This document shows, piece by piece, positions 59,342 through 64,000 of a stretch of DNA of 64,000 nucleotides. The position numbers were made by a program, and so were the translations under genes. The notes under the pieces are model-generated. The model was not told where the DNA came from, did not search any database, and saw nothing but the letters and a program-made list of their open reading frames with translations. Source of the stretch: Alicycliphilus sp. UBA6560 (GTDB taxonomy: Bacteria > Pseudomonadota > Gammaproteobacteria > Burkholderiales > Burkholderiaceae_C); NCBI GenBank assembly GCA_002434305.1, contig DJJU01000006.1, positions 930,001-994,000 on the forward strand, given 5' to 3'. Position 1 is the first letter of the stretch. Each line of letters begins with the position of its first letter.

Positions 59342-59399
59342 GGTTTTAGTAGCTGCCTGCGCTTAGCTGGCGGGCGACAGAGCCGTTTTTTGCCATCAT
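59342..59399 (+). repeat. Dispersed repeat copy
   Basis: GGTTTTAGTAGCTGCCTGCGC then TTAGCTGGCGGGCGACAGAGCC and six T. It fills the gap between convergent nrdR and aroC. Confidence 0.75.
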
Positions 59400-59400
59400 T

Positions 59401-59440
59401 TCACAGCACCAGGGCCGCAACTGCGGCCCTTGTCTTGTGA
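59401..59440. terminator. Palindromic terminator candidate between nrdR and aroC
   Basis: The arms AGGGCCGCA and TGCGGCCCT (59411-59430) form a 20-bp perfect palindrome, framed by TCACA / TGTGA. There is no strong T-run on either strand, but the position between convergent genes fits a bidirectional terminator. Confidence 0.5.
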
Positions 59441-59460
59441 ACTGGCCGCAAGCGCCGGTT

Positions 59461-60558
59461 TCAGCCCGCGCTGGCGGCGATGGGGCCCACGGCCTGGTGC
59501 ACGTCGCCGCACTGCGCCCGGTGGCGCAGGACATGGTCCATCAGCACCAGCGCCAGCAGCGCCTCGGCGATCGGCGCGGCGCGGATGCCCACGCAGGGGT
59601 CGTGCCGCCCCTTGGTCACCACCTCCACGCTCTGGCCGTGCACGTCGATGGACTGGCGCGGGCTGAGGATGGAACTGGTGGGCTTGATGCCGATGCTGAC
59701 CTCGATGTCCTGCCCCGTGCTGATGCCGCCCAGGATGCCGCCCGCGTGGTTGCTGGCAAAGCCCTGGGGGGTGAGCGAATCGCCGTGCACCGTGCCGCGC
59801 TGCGCCGCACTGGCGAAGCCGGCGCCGATCTCCACCGCTTTCACCGCGTTCAGGCCCATCATGGCGTGGGCGATGTCCGCGTCCAGCCGGTCGTACAGGG
59901 GCTCGCCCAGGCCCACGGGCACGTTCGCCGCCTGCACGCGGATGCGCGCACCGCAGGAGTCGCCGGCCTTGCGCAGCCGGTCCATGTAGTCCTCGTAGCG
60001 CTGCACGTCGGCGACCGGGGCGAAGAAGGGGTTGCGGGGCACGTGCTCCCAGGACTCGAAGGGAATGTCCAGTTCGCCCAGCTGCGTCATGCAGGCGCGC
60101 AGCTCGGTGCCGTATTTTTCCTTCAGCCACTTGCGCGCCACGGCGCCGGCAGCCACGGTGGGAGCCGTCAGGCGTGCGGACGAACGCCCGCCGCCGCGCG
60201 GGTCGCGCAGGCCGTACTTGTGCCAGTAGGTGTAGTCGGCGTGGCCGGGGCGAAAGCTCTGGGCGATGTCCCCGTAGTCCTTGCTGCGCTGGTCCTGGTT
60301 GCGGATCAGCAGGGCGATCGGCGTGCCGGTGGTGCGGCCCTCGTACACGCCGGACAGGATCTCCACCGCGTCGGGTTCGCGCCGCTGCGTGACATGCCGG
60401 CTGGTGCCGGGACGGCGGCGGTCCAGGTCGTGCTGGATGTCGGCCTCCGCCAGTGCCATGCCCGGCGGGCAGCCGTCGATCACGCAGCCGATGGCCGGGC
60501 CGTGGGATTCACCGAAATTGGTGACGCAAAACAGGGTGCCGAGTGTGTTGCCGCTCAT
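59461..60558 (-). CDS. aroC: Chorismate synthase
   Basis: AroC makes chorismate from EPSP with reduced flavin, ending the shikimate pathway. The 365-residue protein has GESHGPAIGCVIDGCPPG, the RPGHADYTYWHKYG motif, RGGGRSSARLTA and the late GRHDPCVGIRAAPIAEALLALVL with conserved Arg and Asp. The start at 60558 (MSGNTLGTLFCVTNFGESH) is the family start. The C-terminus ends AVGPIAASAG. Confidence 0.98.
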   Translation of the reverse strand: MSGNTLGTLFCVTNFGESHGPAIGCVIDGCPPGMALAEADIQHDLDRRRPGTSRHVTQRREPDAVEILSGVYEGRTTGTPIALLIRNQDQRSKDYGDIAQSFRPGHADYTYWHKYGLRDPRGGGRSSARLTAPTVAAGAVARKWLKEKYGTELRACMTQLGELDIPFESWEHVPRNPFFAPVADVQRYEDYMDRLRKAGDSCGARIRVQAANVPVGLGEPLYDRLDADIAHAMMGLNAVKAVEIGAGFASAAQRGTVHGDSLTPQGFASNHAGGILGGISTGQDIEVSIGIKPTSSILSPRQSIDVHGQSVEVVTKGRHDPCVGIRAAPIAEALLALVLMDHVLRHRAQCGDVHQAVGPIAASAG

Positions 60559-60589
60559 AGGACCGGGATTATCGCCCAGCCCCGTGCTC

Positions 60590-60648
60590 ATAAAAAGTGA
60601 GCTGCCAGCGCTTATACAGCAAGGGCTGGAGCCATCTTTGGCTATGAA
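60590..60648 (+). repeat. Dispersed repeat copy
   Basis: ATAAAAAGTGAGCTGCCAGCG, CTTATACAGCAAGGGCTGGAGCC, then ATCTTTGGC. It lies between aroC and the CBS-domain gene on the same strand. Confidence 0.8.
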
Positions 60649-60656
60649 AGCTGCGC

Positions 60657-61121
60657 TCAGCCCGGCTGCTGCTGGCCGCTGGATTCTTCCTGCGGCCAGT
60701 CGCGGATATAGGCCTTGAGCAGCTTGTTCTCGAAGTTCTGCCCGTCCACCACGGCCTTGGCCACGTCGTAGAAGCTGACCACGCCCATCAGCATGCGGTT
60801 TTCCATGACCGGCATGTAGCGGGCGTGGCGGCCCAGCATCATGCGTCGCACCTCGTCCATGTCGGTCTCCAGCGTGCAGGTCAGCGGCGCGTCGTCCATG
60901 GCGGTGCGCACCAGTGTCGTGCCTAGGCTTCCTCCCTGCCGGGACAGGTGTCCAATGACCTCGCGGAAGGTGAGCATGCCCACCAGATCGCCGTGCTCCA
61001 TCACCACCAGCGAGCCGATGTCTTTCTCGGCCATGGTCTGCACGGCCTGCGCCAGCGGCTCGTCGGGCGTGACGGTGTAGAGGGTGTTGCCTTTGACGCG
61101 CAGGATGTCGCTGACTTTCAT
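60657..61121 (-). CDS. CBS-domain pair protein
   Basis: The 154-residue cytosolic protein is made of two CBS motifs (DEPLAQAVQTMAEKDIGSLVVMEHGDLVGMLT; EVRRMMLGRHARYMPVMENRMLMGVVSFYDVAK). CBS pairs bind adenosine nucleotides and act as energy sensors for partner proteins. The partner is not evident here. The start at 61121 (MKVSDILRVKGNTLYTVTPD) is the family start. It is divergent from the sulfhydrylase gene and upstream of aroC, with a dispersed repeat between. Confidence 0.93.
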   Translation of the reverse strand: MKVSDILRVKGNTLYTVTPDEPLAQAVQTMAEKDIGSLVVMEHGDLVGMLTFREVIGHLSRQGGSLGTTLVRTAMDDAPLTCTLETDMDEVRRMMLGRHARYMPVMENRMLMGVVSFYDVAKAVVDGQNFENKLLKAYIRDWPQEESSGQQQPG

Positions 61122-61229
61122 GGGATGTCTCTCGGTGTCGCTTTCGGGGCAGGCAGGCGCGCCGTGCGCCGGATGCTCGCGAAAATATAGCCCACAATCC
61201 CCGGCGCATTGACCACTTTGGAGACACGG

Positions 61230-62551
<1,322 letters not shown>

Positions 62552-62552
<1 letters not shown>

Positions 62553-63358
62553 TGAACTACCAAGTCAACGGCGCCAGCGCCTACTGTTACACCGGCGGCC
62601 GGGCCTTCGACGCGGCCAAGCCCACGGTGGTCTTCATCCACGGCGTGCTGGGCGACCACAGCGTCTGGGCCTGGCAAAGCCGCTACATGGCCACGCACGG
62701 CTGGAACGTGCTGGCCGTGGACCTGCCCGGCCACGGCAGGAGCGGCGGAGAGGCGCCCCAGAGCGTCGAGCAGGCGGCGGATTTCATCGCCGGACTGCTG
62801 GACGCCGCCGGCGTGCAGCGCGCCGCACTGGTCGGGCACAGCTGGGGCTCGCTGATCGCGCTGGAGACGGCCGCGCGCCTAGGTGAGCGCATCAGCCACC
62901 TGGTGCTGGTGGGCACGGCCTACCCGATGAAGGTCTCGCCGGCGCTGATCCAGTCCTCGCAGGACACGCCCGAAGCGGCCCTGAAGATGGTCAACGTGTT
63001 CTCGCGCAGCACGCTGGCGCCTCCCACCGGGGCGGGCTTCTGGGTCTACGGCGCCGGCATGGCGCTGGGGCGGCGCGTGATGCAGGGCAACCGACAGGCC
63101 AACGTGTTCCACCGCGGCTTCGTGGCCTGCGACAGCTACGCCGGCGGCGAGGCGGCGATCGCGGCCATCCAGTGCCCGGTGCTGTTCGCCCTGGGCGCGC
63201 GCGACCAGATGACCAGCCCCAAGGCTGCCAAGGGCCTGATCGACGGTGCACGCGCCGCCGGCAAGCAGGTCACCGTGGTGCACCTGCCCGTGGGCCACAA
63301 CCAGATGACCGAAGCGCCGCACGAGACGCTGGCGGCCATCCGCGACTTTTTGAGCTAA
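62552..63358 (+). CDS. Alpha/beta hydrolase
   Basis: The 268-residue alpha/beta hydrolase has an oxyanion HGVLGDHSVW, nucleophile Ser in GHSWGS, acid Asp in LGARDQM and His in PVGHNQMTEAP, so the triad is complete. The substrate is unknown; the position right after metY raises a possible link to sulfur metabolism or ester turnover, which is inference. It starts at the ATG within the metY stop (TGATG); GTG at 62549 is an alternative. Confidence 0.9.
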
Positions 63359-63417
63359 GCCAAATCAGCCGCCAGCGCTTGTACTACGGTCGCTGGCAGC
63401 TCCTTTTTTAATAGCAA
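63358..63417 (-). repeat. Dispersed repeat copy
   Basis: Minus-strand copy: TTAAAAAAGGAGCTGCCAGC on the minus strand, and the matching arm CCGCCAGCGCTTGTACTAC on the plus strand. The arms pair over about 10 bp (GCCAGCG / CGCTGGC). It lies between convergent genes and starts at the last base of the hydrolase stop codon. Confidence 0.8.
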
Positions 63418-63449
63418 ACCGGGTGGCAGCGATGGCTGGCGCCGCGGCG

Positions 63450-64000
63450 CTACCGCAGCAGCTGGCACAGGGCGCCGAGGCTGGCCACCGTGGCGTGCGG
63501 TGCGGGGCCGCCATGCGTCCAGGCCGCGCCGGTGGTGTTCAGCCAGGCGGCCTGCAGGCCGGCGTCCAGCGCGCCGCGCGTGTCCAGCAGCGCATCGTCG
63601 CCCACGTGCAGCACCGCGCCGGGCGCCACGCCCGCGGCCCGCGCACCGGCGTGGAAGATGCGCGCGTCGGGCTTGGCCACGCCCAGCACCGTGGCGCTCA
63701 GGCTGTCCTTGAAGTACCGGCCGATGCCGATGCGGTGCACGTCGGCGTTGCCGTTGGACACCGCCACCACCGGGTAGCGCGCGGCCAGGAACTCCAGCGC
63801 GTGCAGCGCGTCGTCGAACAGCTCCACGCGCTGGCGCTCGGCGAAGAAGCAATCGAACGCCGGCTCGGCCAGCGCCGGGTCGTCGCCCGCCTGCGTGAGC
63901 GCCAGGCGGATGGACTCGCGCCGCAGCCCGCTCAGGTCGTGGCGCAGGTCGGGGCGCCCGGCCTCCACCTGCACGCGCAGCGCACGCAGGGCCGGCGCAT
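63450..64000 (-). CDS. HAD-superfamily hydrolase, N-terminus cut by window edge
   Basis: The frame is open to the window end, so only about the last 183 residues are visible. They contain HAD motif II (VVAVSNGNADVHRIG), motif III Lys in GVAKPDARIFHAGA and motif IV in LHVGDDALLDTRGALDAGL. The nucleophile DxD motif must lie beyond 64000. It resembles the YjjG/haloacid dehalogenase-like phosphatases of unknown substrate. A GTG at 63974 is only an internal codon, not the start. Confidence 0.88.
   Translation of the reverse strand, partial: APALRALRVQVEAGRPDLRHDLSGLRRESIRLALTQAGDDPALAEPAFDCFFAERQRVELFDDALHALEFLAARYPVVAVSNGNADVHRIGIGRYFKDSLSATVLGVAKPDARIFHAGARAAGVAPGAVLHVGDDALLDTRGALDAGLQAAWLNTTGAAWTHGGPAPHATVASLGALCQLLR

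Overview
The window is GC-rich (roughly two thirds G+C by eye) and almost fully coding. Gene content and order point to a betaproteobacterium of the family Comamonadaceae (Acidovorax / Alicycliphilus / Melaminivora type). Supporting signs are the block rimP-nusA-infB-rbfA-truB-typA, the pairs glyA-nrdR and guaB-guaA, and ratA-rnfH opposite smpB. A third sign is tonB-exbB-exbD with bfd and hemP. It looks like core chromosome. I see no integrase, transposase, phage gene or CRISPR array.

Layout. 0.1-3.3 kb: isocitrate lyase on the minus strand with a palindrome-rich promoter, a DMT-family exporter and an RraA-like protein. 3.4-8.7 kb: a SWIB-domain protein, then an iron-uptake cluster (bfd, a possible 24-residue membrane peptide, tonB, exbB, exbD, hemP) with two Fur-like boxes, a GlcG/HbpS-type protein, a Bax-inhibitor-1 membrane protein and a lipoprotein. 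8.7-13.1 kb (minus): rlmD, then a three-gene set in which every product carries an export signal: a Tat-exported flavin amine oxidase, a c-type cytochrome and a lipoprotein RidA. 13.5-16 kb: an ECF sigma factor, a zinc-finger anti-sigma factor, a CnrX/CpxP-like periplasmic protein and another periplasmic protein. Two matching 8+16+8 bp ECF promoter motifs lie before the first and last of these. 16-20.3 kb: an Lrp-type regulator divergent from bifunctional putA. 20.5-28.9 kb: a tetrathionate-reductase-like operon (B, C, A) behind a perfect FNR/Anr box, an OmpR-type two-component system and a membrane thioredoxin. 29-41 kb: a lipoprotein, an Acr3/SBF-type transporter, guaA, guaB, a DUF4124 protein, rnfH, ratA, smpB, a lipoprotein, a 3-hydroxyisobutyryl-CoA hydrolase-like enzyme and a second DMT exporter. 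38.4-46.7 kb: typA, truB, rbfA, infB, nusA, rimP, all minus. 46.9-52.4 kb: rnr followed by SDR, di-haem cytochrome, tri-haem cytochrome and thioredoxin. 52.4-55.5 kb: two identical tRNA-Leu(CAG) genes and a very long DUF349 protein. 55.5-56.5 kb: a gene-free stretch with consecutive strong hairpins. 56.5-64 kb: a lytic transglycosylase, glyA, nrdR, aroC, a CBS-domain protein, an O-acetylhomoserine sulfhydrylase, an alpha/beta hydrolase and a HAD hydrolase cut by the window edge.

How the genes work together. The iron block forms a TonB energising complex with haem and iron accessory proteins. The ttr-like block plus its two-component system looks like an anaerobic respiratory unit. The ECF block looks self-activating. 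The amine oxidase block looks like a periplasmic amine dehydrogenase that passes electrons to a cytochrome, with RidA hydrolysing the imine product.

The most striking non-genic feature is a short interspersed repeat of about 50-65 bp (15 copies found by eye), built on a core close to ATAGCTGCYRGCGCTT. Most copies sit in intergenic gaps. Five sit inside conserved genes and are translated in frame. Coordinates and motif positions were read by hand; no database search or folding was run.
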